From an uncultured Methylophilus sp. (lineage in GTDB: Bacteria > Pseudomonadota > Gammaproteobacteria > Burkholderiales > Methylophilaceae), in NCBI GenBank assembly GCA_936943315.1, contig CAKZJM010000115.1, forward strand, positions 1-5,008: DNA of 5,008 nucleotides, read 5' to 3'. Positions within the stretch are counted from its first letter, which is position 1; every line of letters starts with the position of its first letter. A program made the translations under genes and the position numbers. Below the pieces are notes generated by a model. The model saw nothing but the letters and a program-made list of their open reading frames with translations, was not told the origin of the DNA and searched no databases. Below, in pieces: positions 1 to 5,000 of the stretch.

Positions 1-51
1 ATAAATGTGTCACAATTTGTCTAAGGCTAGAGACCAAGGCATTGGACATGT

Positions 52-519
52 TTATTCCCGGTGATAAGGATGACCGCTTAGAACAGTGTGCGCGCGGTAA
101 AGTTGCTCGGCCAGCATCACGCGCACCATACCATGAGGCATGGTCAATTTTGACAGGCTGAACAGCCATTGCGCCTGGGCTTTGAGTTGGGCATGCAAGC
201 CATCAGCCCCGCCGATGACCAGCGAGACATCGCGCCCCATTTCCTGCCAGCTTTTCAGTTTTTCTGCCAGTTGCAAGGTGGTGACGGCCTGACCGCGCTC
301 ATCCAGGGCAACCAGGTAATCTTTACCTGCCACTTCCAGAATGCGTTTGGCTTCTGCTTCTTGCACCACTTCGCTGTTTTTGCCCGCAGCACGTTTATCC
401 GGTTTGATTTCTATGATGCGTGTTTCGAGCTCCCGGGGCATACGCTTGAGGTATTCAGCACACGCTGACTCCACCCAATCGGGCATTTTGTGGCCGACAG
501 AAATAATATTGAGCTTCAT
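52..519 (-). CDS. rlmH: 23S rRNA (pseudouridine1915-N3)-methyltransferase RlmH
   Basis: RlmH is a SPOUT-class methyltransferase that uses S-adenosylmethionine to N3-methylate pseudouridine 1915 in helix 69 of 23S rRNA, acting on assembled 70S ribosomes in the cytoplasm (family knowledge). The 155-residue product has the same length as the E. coli protein and follows it throughout. It opens MKLNIISVGHKMPDWV. The SAM-binding trefoil-knot loop IGGADG is at residues 102-107, and the knot continues through SLSKLTMPHGMVRVMLAEQLYRA-type sequence at 121-143. It closes with the family C-terminal signature GHPYHRE (149-155). The ATG at 519 is the family start, although no good Shine-Dalgarno precedes it (upstream reads GGGCATCCCTC). 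It lies 143 bases after rsfS, its usual partner gene. The gap contains a hairpin with a T-rich tail, so coupling to rsfS may be loose. Nothing is missing or truncated. Confidence 0.97.
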   Translation of the reverse strand: MKLNIISVGHKMPDWVESACAEYLKRMPRELETRIIEIKPDKRAAGKNSEVVQEAEAKRILEVAGKDYLVALDERGQAVTTLQLAEKLKSWQEMGRDVSLVIGGADGLHAQLKAQAQWLFSLSKLTMPHGMVRVMLAEQLYRAHTVLSGHPYHRE

Positions 520-535
520 GAGGGATGCCCGACAA

Positions 536-572
536 AATAAAACAGGAAGAATGGCTGCATTGCGCAGCCTTC
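536..572 (-). terminator. hairpin plus T-rich tail between rsfS and rlmH (possible terminator or attenuator)
   Basis: Read on the minus strand, GGCTGC and GCAGCC (plus-strand 553-558 and 564-569) form a 6-bp GC-rich stem with a 5-base loop. The stem extends by three A/T and G/C pairs past one bulged base (plus-strand GAA at 549-551 and TTC at 570-572). It is followed downstream by a T-rich stretch, ATTCTTCCTGTTTTATTTTG, rather than a clean U run. This matches an imperfect intrinsic terminator or a read-through attenuator after rsfS. Only about 30 bases separate it from the rlmH start, too few for an obvious new promoter, so complete termination here seems unlikely if rlmH depends on upstream transcription. 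An RNA processing or stability hairpin is the alternative. Confidence 0.4.
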
Positions 573-662
573 AACATCCTGCATTAATGGGTACATGACA
601 GGCTGTGCGTTTGGGATGACTTGCGTACTCTCCCGCTCGCACATGTGGCAAACAAGATGCTT

Positions 663-1034
663 TTAGGCCGCAGACGCTGCGCGGCGAGACTGTGACTCGC
701 TCCACAGCTGTTCGATGTTGTAATAGGCACGCGTGGCAGGCACCATGACATGGACCACAATATCGCCCAAATCAACCAACACCCACTCCCCTTCTTTTTC
801 GCCTTCAACCCCACGCGTATCCACGCCTTTTTCCTTGAGCTTTTCGCGCACGTTATCGGCAATCGCCTTGCACTGGCGGGTGGAGTTACCACTGGCGACA
901 ATCATGTAACTGGTCACTGCTGTCATGTGGCGCACGTCCATCACAGTGATATCAAATGCCTTGATATCTTCAAGCGCGTCTACCACCGCCAGTTTCATTT
1001 CTTCCAGCGGTAAAATATTATCTAAAGGTTGCAT
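663..1034 (-). CDS. rsfS: ribosomal silencing factor RsfS
   Basis: RsfS (RsfA, Iojap/DUF143 family) binds ribosomal protein uL14 on the 50S subunit and blocks joining with 30S, reducing translation in starvation or stationary phase (family knowledge). The 123-residue product carries the family core: DITVMDVRHMTAVTSYMIV at about 28-46, SGNSTRQCKAIADNV at 48-62, GVEGEKEGEWVLVDLGDIVV at 75-94 and HVM...YYNIEQLW to residue 111. A short Ser/Arg/Ala-rich tail (112-123) is variable in the family. I chose the ATG at 1034 because MQPLDNILPLEE aligns with the usual N-terminus. The same frame stays open 45 codons further upstream, but that stretch lies inside panD and looks like shadow sequence. The ribosome-binding site is weak (TTGAG, then TACACCT before ATG). 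The start is 13 bases after the panD stop, which suggests co-transcription. rsfS usually follows nadD; here it follows panD. Confidence 0.96.
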   Translation of the reverse strand: MQPLDNILPLEEMKLAVVDALEDIKAFDITVMDVRHMTAVTSYMIVASGNSTRQCKAIADNVREKLKEKGVDTRGVEGEKEGEWVLVDLGDIVVHVMVPATRAYYNIEQLWSESQSRRAASAA

Positions 1035-1047
1035 AGGTGTACTCAAA

Positions 1048-1428
1048 TCAGGCCGCTTGCGCAGGAATATGGTTTTTTTGCTCAACGATACGGTTTTGCG
1101 CATCGACATAGACCAACTGCGGATGGTAATTGGAAAGTTCGGCTTCGGTATATTGCGAATAGCTGGCAATAATAATCAGGTCATCAGGATCTGCTTTGTG
1201 CGCTGCAGCGCCATTGACTGAAATGATCCCGGAATGACGCTCAGCACGGATGGCGTAAGTCGTGAAACGCTCACCATTGTTGATGTTGTAAATCTGGATT
1301 TGCTCATACTCATGGATATTGGCAGCTTCCAGCAAAGCCTCGTCAATTGCACAGCTACCTTCATAGTGCAATTCGCTATGTGTTACTCGCACGCGATGCA
1401 GCTTTGATTTCAACATGGTTCTTTGCAT
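1048..1428 (-). CDS. panD: aspartate 1-decarboxylase PanD (pyruvoyl-dependent proenzyme)
   Basis: PanD decarboxylates L-aspartate to beta-alanine, the amine substrate that PanC joins to pantoate. The enzyme is made as an inactive pi chain that cleaves at Gly24-Ser25, the serine becoming the pyruvoyl cofactor (family knowledge). The 126-residue product has the E. coli length. It shows YEGSC at 22-26 with the Gly24-Ser25 cleavage bond, Lys9 in KLHRV, Arg54 and Tyr58 of the active site, Asn72, and the GAAAH motif at 73-77. The start MQRTML matches the family N-terminus, and GAAGGGA (plus-strand 1433-1439) lies four bases before the ATG. It is downstream of panC on the same strand with a 102-base gap containing a possible promoter. 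The enterobacterial maturation factor PanZ is not in this window. Whether cleavage here is autonomous cannot be told from sequence. Confidence 0.97.
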   Translation of the reverse strand: MQRTMLKSKLHRVRVTHSELHYEGSCAIDEALLEAANIHEYEQIQIYNINNGERFTTYAIRAERHSGIISVNGAAAHKADPDDLIIIASYSQYTEAELSNYHPQLVYVDAQNRIVEQKNHIPAQAA

Positions 1429-1472
1429 TGCGTCCCTTCAGTCGAACTCCCGCTCGCGCGGAAAAGGTCGTA

Positions 1473-1501
1473 ATTATAAAGTTATCAATGGCTTAGCGCA
1501 A
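1473..1501 (-). promoter_or_regulatory. candidate sigma70 promoter for panD
   Basis: On the minus strand a perfect -10 hexamer TATAAT (plus-strand 1473-1478) lies 17 bases downstream of TTGCGC (1496-1501), a poor -35 with only the TTG matching. Transcription would start near 1466, about 38 bases before the panD ATG. The surroundings are AT-rich, which favours a promoter, but AT-rich gaps also produce chance TATAAT. If real, panD-rsfS could be expressed separately from panC. Confidence 0.35.
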
Positions 1502-1530
1502 AATAAATTTATAAAAACATGCCCTTATTT

Positions 1531-2388
1531 TCATGACACGCTGACTTCACAATTATCAATCAACCGCGTCTTACCCAACTTGGCAGCCACCAGAATCACC
1601 CAGTCCGTCGTCTGCGCATCCGGCAAGGTCAATGCCTGTTGACGCCGGATGTCTACATAATCTACCTGCCAGCCCTGCTGTTTCAACTCAACACCAGCCT
1701 GCTCACATAACCCGGCATAATCACGGCGACCGTCGAGCAAAGCCTGTTTGATGCGTAATAATTGCTGCTGCAATTGGGCTGCCTGATTTTTTTCTACTGC
1801 GCTTAAATAGCCATTTCGCGAGCTCATAGCCAACCCTGAAGGCTCACGCACGGTTTCACCGGCAACAATCTGAATATCAAAGTTGAGCTGGCGCACCAAC
1901 GCGCGGATGACCATCAGTTGCTGGTAATCTTTTTTACCGAACACGGCCACTTGCGGCTTGACCATATTGAACAGCTTGGCCACCACCGTCGCCACACCGG
2001 CAAAGTGTCCGGGGCGGCTCGCGCCACACAAGTCATCAGCCAGGGGCGGTGGCTGGATGACCATCTGCTGGTGTAAATCGTGGCCATCAAAATCAGGATA
2101 CATTTCCTCTACCGCTGGCGCAAACACCACATCCGCACCCACAGCTTCCAGCTTTTCGCAGTCCGCCTGCAAAGTGCGTGGATAACTGCCAAAATCCTCA
2201 TTGGCGCCAAATTGCAACGGATTAACAAAAATGCTGACCACCACCAGATCGGCATGGTTTTTTGCCAGCGTCACTAACTGGCAATGCCCGGCATGCAAAT
2301 TACCCATGGTCGGCACAAAACCGACACGCTGATGCGCGCGGCTATCGAGAAAAGCGCGCAACTCGCGCAAGGTGTGAAACAACTGCAT
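1531..2388 (-). CDS. panC: pantothenate synthetase (pantoate--beta-alanine ligase) PanC
   Basis: PanC activates D-pantoate with ATP to pantoyl-adenylate and condenses it with beta-alanine to give pantothenate, the CoA precursor, in the cytoplasm (family knowledge). The 285-residue product is full length (E. coli 283). The nucleotidyltransferase HIGH-type motif is PTMGNLHAGH at 26-35, with His32 and His35. FVNPLQFG (54-61) and YPRT (69-72) are family motifs. RPGHFAGV (125-132) and FGKKDYQQ (150-157) line the pantoate and ATP pocket. SGLAMSSRN (184-192) is the KMSKS-equivalent loop. Residues from about 200 onward form the smaller dimerisation domain. The ATG at 2388 gives the normal N-terminus although no clear Shine-Dalgarno is visible (upstream CACGGTTATTC). 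panD follows, supplying its substrate. panB, often adjacent, is not here: the upstream neighbour is the divergent mscL. No convincing promoter is seen upstream. Confidence 0.97.
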   Translation of the reverse strand: MQLFHTLRELRAFLDSRAHQRVGFVPTMGNLHAGHCQLVTLAKNHADLVVVSIFVNPLQFGANEDFGSYPRTLQADCEKLEAVGADVVFAPAVEEMYPDFDGHDLHQQMVIQPPPLADDLCGASRPGHFAGVATVVAKLFNMVKPQVAVFGKKDYQQLMVIRALVRQLNFDIQIVAGETVREPSGLAMSSRNGYLSAVEKNQAAQLQQQLLRIKQALLDGRRDYAGLCEQAGVELKQQGWQVDYVDIRRQQALTLPDAQTTDWVILVAAKLGKTRLIDNCEVSVS

Positions 2389-2480
2389 GAATAACCGTGT
2401 AATCCGTCAAAAAGCTGAATGCTAGCAATATATCACAGGCCATCTTCCTCAAAGGGGAGACCGCACCACCAGCGCAACAA

Positions 2481-2510
2481 TTGACAAGCAAGCCAGTCCA
2501 CGCCTATAGT
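2481..2510 (+). promoter_or_regulatory. sigma70 promoter for mscL
   Basis: A perfect -35 TTGACA (2481-2486) is followed after 18 bases by TATAGT (2505-2510), which matches the -10 consensus in five of six positions. Transcription would start near 2517-2520, giving a leader of about 35 bases before the mscL ATG at 2555. This is the best promoter in the window. It fits a constitutively available housekeeping promoter, and no operator or sigma-S feature is evident around it. Confidence 0.75.
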
Positions 2511-2541
2511 CACTTTTGCAATGTTGCTAACGATAATAATT

Positions 2542-2547
2542 GAGGGA
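2542..2547 (+). promoter_or_regulatory. mscL ribosome-binding site (decides start)
   Basis: GAGGGA is a good Shine-Dalgarno match and ends seven bases before the ATG at 2555. It rules out the longer reading from a TTG at 2540, which would begin inside the binding site itself. It also favours 2555 over the in-frame ATG at 2564. Confidence 0.7.
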
Positions 2548-2554
2548 ACGAGTA

Positions 2555-2968
2555 ATGAGTGTCATGTCTGAATTTAAACAGTTTGCGCTAAAAGGCAATG
2601 TCATGGATCTGGCCGTCGGTGTCATTATCGGTGGCGCGTTTGGCAAGATAGTTGACTCCATGGTCAACGACATCATCATGCCGGTGGTTGGCAAAATTTT
2701 TGGTGGCTTTGATTTCAGTAATTTATACGTCCCACTCAATGGCCAATCTGCCGACCTCGCGCTGGCAGAAGCCAAGAAACTGGGTGCTGTCCTCGCCTAC
2801 GGCAACTTTATTACTATTGTGCTGAACTTCGTCATTTTGGCGTTTATTATTTTCCAAATGGTTAAATTCATGAACAGCCTGAAAGAAGCAGCCCCGCCGC
2901 CAGCCCCTGCGGCCACTCCAGAAGATATTGTATTGTTGCGCGAAATCCGCGACAGCCTGAAAAAATAA
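2555..2968 (+). CDS. mscL: large-conductance mechanosensitive channel MscL
   Basis: MscL is a homopentameric inner-membrane channel that opens under high membrane tension to release solutes during hypo-osmotic shock (family knowledge). The 137-residue product is the normal length and aligns with E. coli MscL from its first residue. The N-terminal amphipathic helix is MSVMSEFKQFALKG. TM1 covers about 15-45 and starts NVMDLAVGVIIGGAFGK, with the hydrophobic gate positions Leu19 and Val23 and the small residues Gly22 and Gly26 all kept. IMPVVGKIFGG (41-51) leads into a periplasmic loop at about 52-82. TM2 is about 83-106 (NFITIVLNFVILAFIIFQMV). The Ala/Pro-rich linker 112-122 precedes the C-terminal cytoplasmic helix TPEDIVLLREIRDSLKK. 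The start at 2555 is set by a GAGGGA site and homology. It is a single-gene unit with its own promoter and terminator, divergent from panC. Confidence 0.97.
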   Translation: MSVMSEFKQFALKGNVMDLAVGVIIGGAFGKIVDSMVNDIIMPVVGKIFGGFDFSNLYVPLNGQSADLALAEAKKLGAVLAYGNFITIVLNFVILAFIIFQMVKFMNSLKEAAPPPAPAATPEDIVLLREIRDSLKK

Positions 2969-2986
2969 TTCTTTAAGGCGGAAAAC

Positions 2987-3012
2987 ACAAAGGGCGCTAC
3001 AGCGCCCTTTGT
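2987..3012. terminator. bidirectional intrinsic terminator between convergent genes
   Basis: ACAAAGGGCGCT (2987-2998) and AGCGCCCTTTGT (3001-3012) are perfect inverted repeats separated by two bases, so the folded RNA has an 11-bp stem with a four-base loop. It lies 18 bases after the mscL stop and about 75 bases after the stop of the convergent gene at 3087-3479. On the minus strand the stem runs into TTTGTGTTTTCC, a reasonable U-rich tail. On the plus strand only TTTGT, partly inside the stem, follows. It probably ends transcripts from both sides. Confidence 0.85.
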
Positions 3013-3086
3013 CATGATTGAATCCATAACTTAAGTCAGGTTAAGAATTCTGCCCTTGAATTTCCGACTTTAATGACTGGTTTGAA

Positions 3087-3479
3087 TTAAAGATCAGCCG
3101 GATTAGGCTGCACTTCATACGTCTGGCCCGTGCTGGCATCCGAACCATCGTTATTCAAAAACACCACGACACTCACCTGGTCATCAATCAGATCAAGCTC
3201 AGTGGTTGGATAATAAGCACCCTGTGGATCTTTATTAATATTGTGGTAGTGCCAGATAGAAGCGACCACCCGTCCACTGTCTTTCAATTTCACATCTTCG
3301 GCCTTGGATGGCTCGCCGAGCAATGCCACCAATTGTGACCGATTTAGCTTACCTACTGCATTGACAAACCCCTGCTCGTCCTCAGGAAACTTGCCACCAC
3401 TACCCTCTGCCAATGCCATCCCACTCACAGACAATAACGCGACTGCCAACCACCCGTTCAACCAAGTTTGTGCTCTCAT
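3087..3479 (-). CDS. small exported protein of unknown function, possibly BamE/OmlA-like fold
   Basis: I do not recognise this gene. The 130-residue product has a typical Sec signal peptide: a short positive N-terminus (MRAQ), a hydrophobic core (WLAVALLSVSG) and an ALA cleavage site at about residue 24. The mature part begins EGSGGKF, giving a soluble periplasmic or secreted protein of about 106 residues. No cysteine follows the signal, so it is not a lipoprotein. The mature part reads FVNAVGKLNRSQLVALLGEPS (39-59), ASIWHYHNINKDPQGAYYPT (73-92) and TELDLIDDQVSVVVFLNNDG (93-112). The order 'helix, LLG.P, W.Y, acidic strand, V..V.F' resembles the small BamE/SmpA/OmlA fold, but this is inference from pattern only. 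The gene follows corC by about 60 bases on the same strand and may be co-transcribed with it. Two adjacent ATGs exist (3482 and 3479); spacing from the AGGAG favours 3479. Confidence 0.8.
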   Translation of the reverse strand: MRAQTWLNGWLAVALLSVSGMALAEGSGGKFPEDEQGFVNAVGKLNRSQLVALLGEPSKAEDVKLKDSGRVVASIWHYHNINKDPQGAYYPTTELDLIDDQVSVVVFLNNDGSDASTGQTYEVQPNPADL

Positions 3480-3486
3480 CATCACT

Positions 3487-3493
3487 CTCCTTT
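3487..3493 (-). promoter_or_regulatory. ribosome-binding site of the exported-protein gene
   Basis: On the minus strand AAAGGAG ends four bases before the ATG at 3482 and seven before the ATG at 3479, so the second ATG has the better spacing. The frame stays open ten codons above 3482, but that reading would start upstream of this site and would put Lys/Arg-rich sequence before the signal peptide, so it was not used. Confidence 0.65.
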
Positions 3494-3542
3494 TATATTG
3501 ATACTGTGGCAATTAAAACGGCGATAGGTTCACTGAGCCATG

Positions 3543-4403
3543 CTAAACAGATTCGATGGGATACGCCTCTTCCGGCAGTTGTTCAACCAGCAATACATGC
3601 ACTCGGCGGCTATCCGCGTGCACCACGGTGACGCTCAGGTTATCAATACGGATATGTTCACCACGCTTGGGCAAATGGCCAAAATGATTGACAACCAGCC
3701 CGCCTACGGTCGAAAACTCCTCGTCGCTAAATTCGGTGCCTATGGCTTCATTAAACTCAGGAATCTCGGTCAAAGCCTTGACACGGTATTTTCCGGGCTC
3801 TTGCAAGATAATATTGCCTTCACCTTCATCATCATCGTATTCATCTTCAATATCGCCGACAATTTGCTCAAGTACATCTTCAATGGTGACCATGCCCGCG
3901 ACGCCACCGTATTCATCCACCACGATGGCAATGTGGTTGCGGTTGCTGCGAAACTCTTTGAGCAACACATTAAGGCGCTTGGACTCTGGAATAAACACCG
4001 CTGGGCGCAACATGTCGCGCAGCTCAAACGACTCATGGGCGTAATAACGCAATAAATCCTTGGCAAGCAAAATGCCAATCACATCGTTTTTATTATCTTC
4101 AATGACCGGGAAACGCGAGTGCGCTGTTTCAATCACAAACGGCAAAAAGGTATCGGGAGGCTGGGCAATATCGATCACGTCCATTTGTGACCGTGGGATC
4201 ATGATATCCCTAACCTGCATTTCACTGACTTGCAGGACACCTTCAATCATGGCCAGCGAGTCGCCGTCCATCAGGTGATTTTCATAAGCCCCATGCAGCA
4301 ACTCAACCAGTTGCTCGCGATCTTCTGGCTCGCGCAGAAGAAAATGGCTTAATCGTTCTAAAAGAGAGGGTTTGTGAGACAACTTATCCGGCTCTGAAGC
4401 CAT
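3543..4403 (-). CDS. corC: CorC/YbeX-type CBS-domain protein (cation efflux / magnesium homeostasis)
   Basis: This is the soluble CorC (YbeX) type, linked in enterobacteria to Mg2+/Co2+ efflux alongside CorA and, through its operon, to ribosome-related functions; the exact role is unsettled (family knowledge). The 286-residue product covers the full family length. An N-terminal helical part (about 1-62) precedes CBS domain 1 (about 64-120), which begins VRDIMIPRSQMDVID and includes ETAHSRFPVIEDN and GILLAKDLL. CBS domain 2 (about 131-187) includes FIPESKRLNVLLKEFRS and IAIVVDEYGGVAGMVTIEDV. An acidic linker (EDEYDDDEGEG, 186-196) leads to the C-terminal CorC_HlyC domain (about 204-275) with FSDEEFSTVGGLVV and FGHLPKRGE. 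No membrane segment is seen, unlike DUF21-containing relatives. I used the ATG at 4403 (MASEPDKLSH) for resemblance to the family N-terminus; an in-frame ATG at 4424 adds seven residues. Neither has a clear Shine-Dalgarno. ybeZ, ybeY and lnt, its usual neighbours, are not adjacent. Confidence 0.93.
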   Translation of the reverse strand: MASEPDKLSHKPSLLERLSHFLLREPEDREQLVELLHGAYENHLMDGDSLAMIEGVLQVSEMQVRDIMIPRSQMDVIDIAQPPDTFLPFVIETAHSRFPVIEDNKNDVIGILLAKDLLRYYAHESFELRDMLRPAVFIPESKRLNVLLKEFRSNRNHIAIVVDEYGGVAGMVTIEDVLEQIVGDIEDEYDDDEGEGNIILQEPGKYRVKALTEIPEFNEAIGTEFSDEEFSTVGGLVVNHFGHLPKRGEHIRIDNLSVTVVHADSRRVHVLLVEQLPEEAYPIESV

Positions 4404-4445
4404 ATATACTGCTGAAAACAGCATCCTGTGTAACGTGATGACTTA

Positions 4446-4475
4446 AGCATACATTAAAAATGAGGGCGATGTCAC
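4446..4475 (-). promoter_or_regulatory. candidate sigma70 promoter for corC
   Basis: On the minus strand GTGACA (plus-strand 4470-4475, five of six to TTGACA) is followed after 18 bases by TATGCT (4446-4451, four of six to TATAAT). Transcription would start near 4439, leaving about 15 bases to the ATG at 4424 or 36 to the ATG at 4403. The short leader for 4424 slightly favours the internal start used here. The placement fits corC being the first gene of its transcript. Confidence 0.45.
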
Positions 4476-4570
4476 CTTCAGGCCAGTAGACAGCCCATCT
4501 CGCGTATGAATTGTGGCATCCATGCTGGCAACAAGGGTATAAACAATTAAATTCTGATAAATTAACGCCT

Positions 4571-4681
4571 ATGCTGAATCGCCTGCCCCCCAACCTCTCT
4601 CACCATCTTTCTCGTTTAAGCCACTCCATGGCGCTCAGGGTCGCGGCAGGGCTGATTGTGTTTTATTTCTTATTTGCCTGA
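4571..4681 (+). CDS. possible 36-residue small membrane protein (uncertain)
   Basis: An ATG-TGA frame encodes 36 residues. The first half is polar and basic (MLNRLPPNLSHHLSRLSHS). The second half is a hydrophobic segment, MALRVAAGLIVFYFLFA, which would suit a single C-terminal membrane anchor. The stretch is visibly richer in G and C than the AT-rich sequence on both sides, as expected of coding DNA. Against it, no Shine-Dalgarno precedes the ATG (upstream GATAAATTAACGCCT), the C-terminal stop cuts the hydrophobic helix short, and a 36-codon frame can arise by chance. It could also be the remnant of a longer membrane protein. It faces away from corC. Confidence 0.25.
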   Translation: MLNRLPPNLSHHLSRLSHSMALRVAAGLIVFYFLFA

Positions 4682-4708
4682 TTGTGTTTGTCTCCTGGCT
4701 TATGTAAT

Positions 4709-4749
4709 AAAACCTGAATCTTTATAGTGCCTGTGGATTTAAAGGTTTT
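4709..4749. repeat. inverted repeat AAAACCT / AGGTTTT
   Basis: AAAACCT (4709-4715) pairs with AGGTTTT (4743-4749). Inside, AATC (4717-4720) pairs with GATT (4736-4739), leaving a 15-base loop and a small internal bulge. It lies 28 bases after the end of the possible 36-codon ORF and could act as a weak terminator for it: T residues are part of the 3' arm, and only one more T follows. A regulatory or chance hairpin in AT-rich DNA is equally possible. Confidence 0.4.
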
Positions 4750-4807
4750 TCCAGAGACTCTTGATGGAACCCTGTATTCTCAACCAATGGTAAACACTTA
4801 TTATTAT

Positions 4808-4839
4808 TTACAAGTGAGCTTGTAATAGAGTTCTGAACT
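4808..4839. repeat. two adjacent dyads, TTACAAG-N4-CTTGTAA and AGTTC-T-GAACT
   Basis: TTACAAGTGAGCTTGTAA (4808-4825) is a perfect 7+7 dyad around four bases. Three bases later AGTTCTGAACT (4829-4839) is a perfect 5+5 dyad around one base. An 18-base dyad of this shape suits a dimeric DNA-binding regulator. It could also form a short RNA hairpin. No regulator family can be assigned and no convincing promoter overlaps it. Confidence 0.4.
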
Positions 4840-4860
4840 ATGACTTTCTCAGAGTAGATT

Positions 4861-4970
4861 CAATGGTATAGGTGATTTGTGCCCGGTCTACTGATGAGGA
4901 ATACTTTGAAAACCATTGCAAAGGTAGTAACCCCAAAAATCATATCCTGTCTAGATATGTAGCCTTTTTT
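4861..4970 (+). promoter_or_regulatory. possible structured leader RNA with competing hairpins
   Basis: On the plus strand several pairings compete. CAATGGT (4861-4867) can pair with ACCATTG (4912-4918). GGTCTAC (4885-4891) can pair with GTAG-TA-ACC (4924-4932), stacked on CTTTG (4904-4908) with CAAAG (4919-4923). AAAGG (4920-4924) could instead pair with CCTTT (4963-4967) ahead of the T6 run. This resembles a leader switching between two folds before a terminator. All of it is pairing by eye in AT-rich sequence, with no known motif recognised, so it is a hypothesis about a downstream gene outside the window. Confidence 0.25.
4941..4970 (+). terminator. weak terminator-like hairpin with T6 run
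   Basis: CATATC (4941-4946) and GATATG (4954-4959) form a perfect but AT-rich 6-bp stem with a 7-base loop. Five bases (TAGCC) separate it from six T residues (4965-4970). The stem is weaker and the gap longer than in a good intrinsic terminator. It is more convincing if the outer AAAGG/CCTTT pairing (4920-4924 with 4963-4967) also forms. Confidence 0.3.
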
Positions 4971-5000
4971 GTGTATGTGTGATTTTCATCATTTTAATGC

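Noticed and set aside
584..901. 105-codon minus-strand frame across the rsfS 3' part
   Set aside because: It overlaps rsfS in another frame, with Ser/Arg/Trp-rich composition typical of shadow translation.
1035..1169. Upstream extension of the rsfS frame by 45 codons
   Set aside because: It lies wholly inside panD in another frame, looks like random sequence and has no homology to the RsfS N-terminus.
1450..1461. CCGC-TCGC-GCGG mini-hairpin in the panD leader
   Set aside because: A 4-bp stem with no T run and no conserved partner; too small to support regulation.
2427..2453. Possible panC promoter (minus-strand TATATT with TTGAGG upstream)
   Set aside because: The spacer between the hexamers is only 14 bases, too short for sigma70, and no better -35 is seen.
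4384..4593. 69-codon minus-strand frame overlapping the corC start
   Set aside because: It begins at a TTG with no ribosome-binding site, overlaps corC in another frame and shows no coding character.
4871..4911. Fluoride riboswitch (crcB motif)-like strings GGTGAT and CTGATGAGGAATAC
   Set aside because: The fluoride motif needs the GATG...TGATG spacing with a central CCGCC/AA segment and a pairing stem before the closing CUAC. The spacing here is too short and those parts are missing.
4885..4932. Hammerhead ribozyme-like core CTGATGAG...GAAA
   Set aside because: Stem II would rest on G-U pairs only, stem III does not align with A15.1-U16.1, and no stem I can be formed. The match is to the core letters only.
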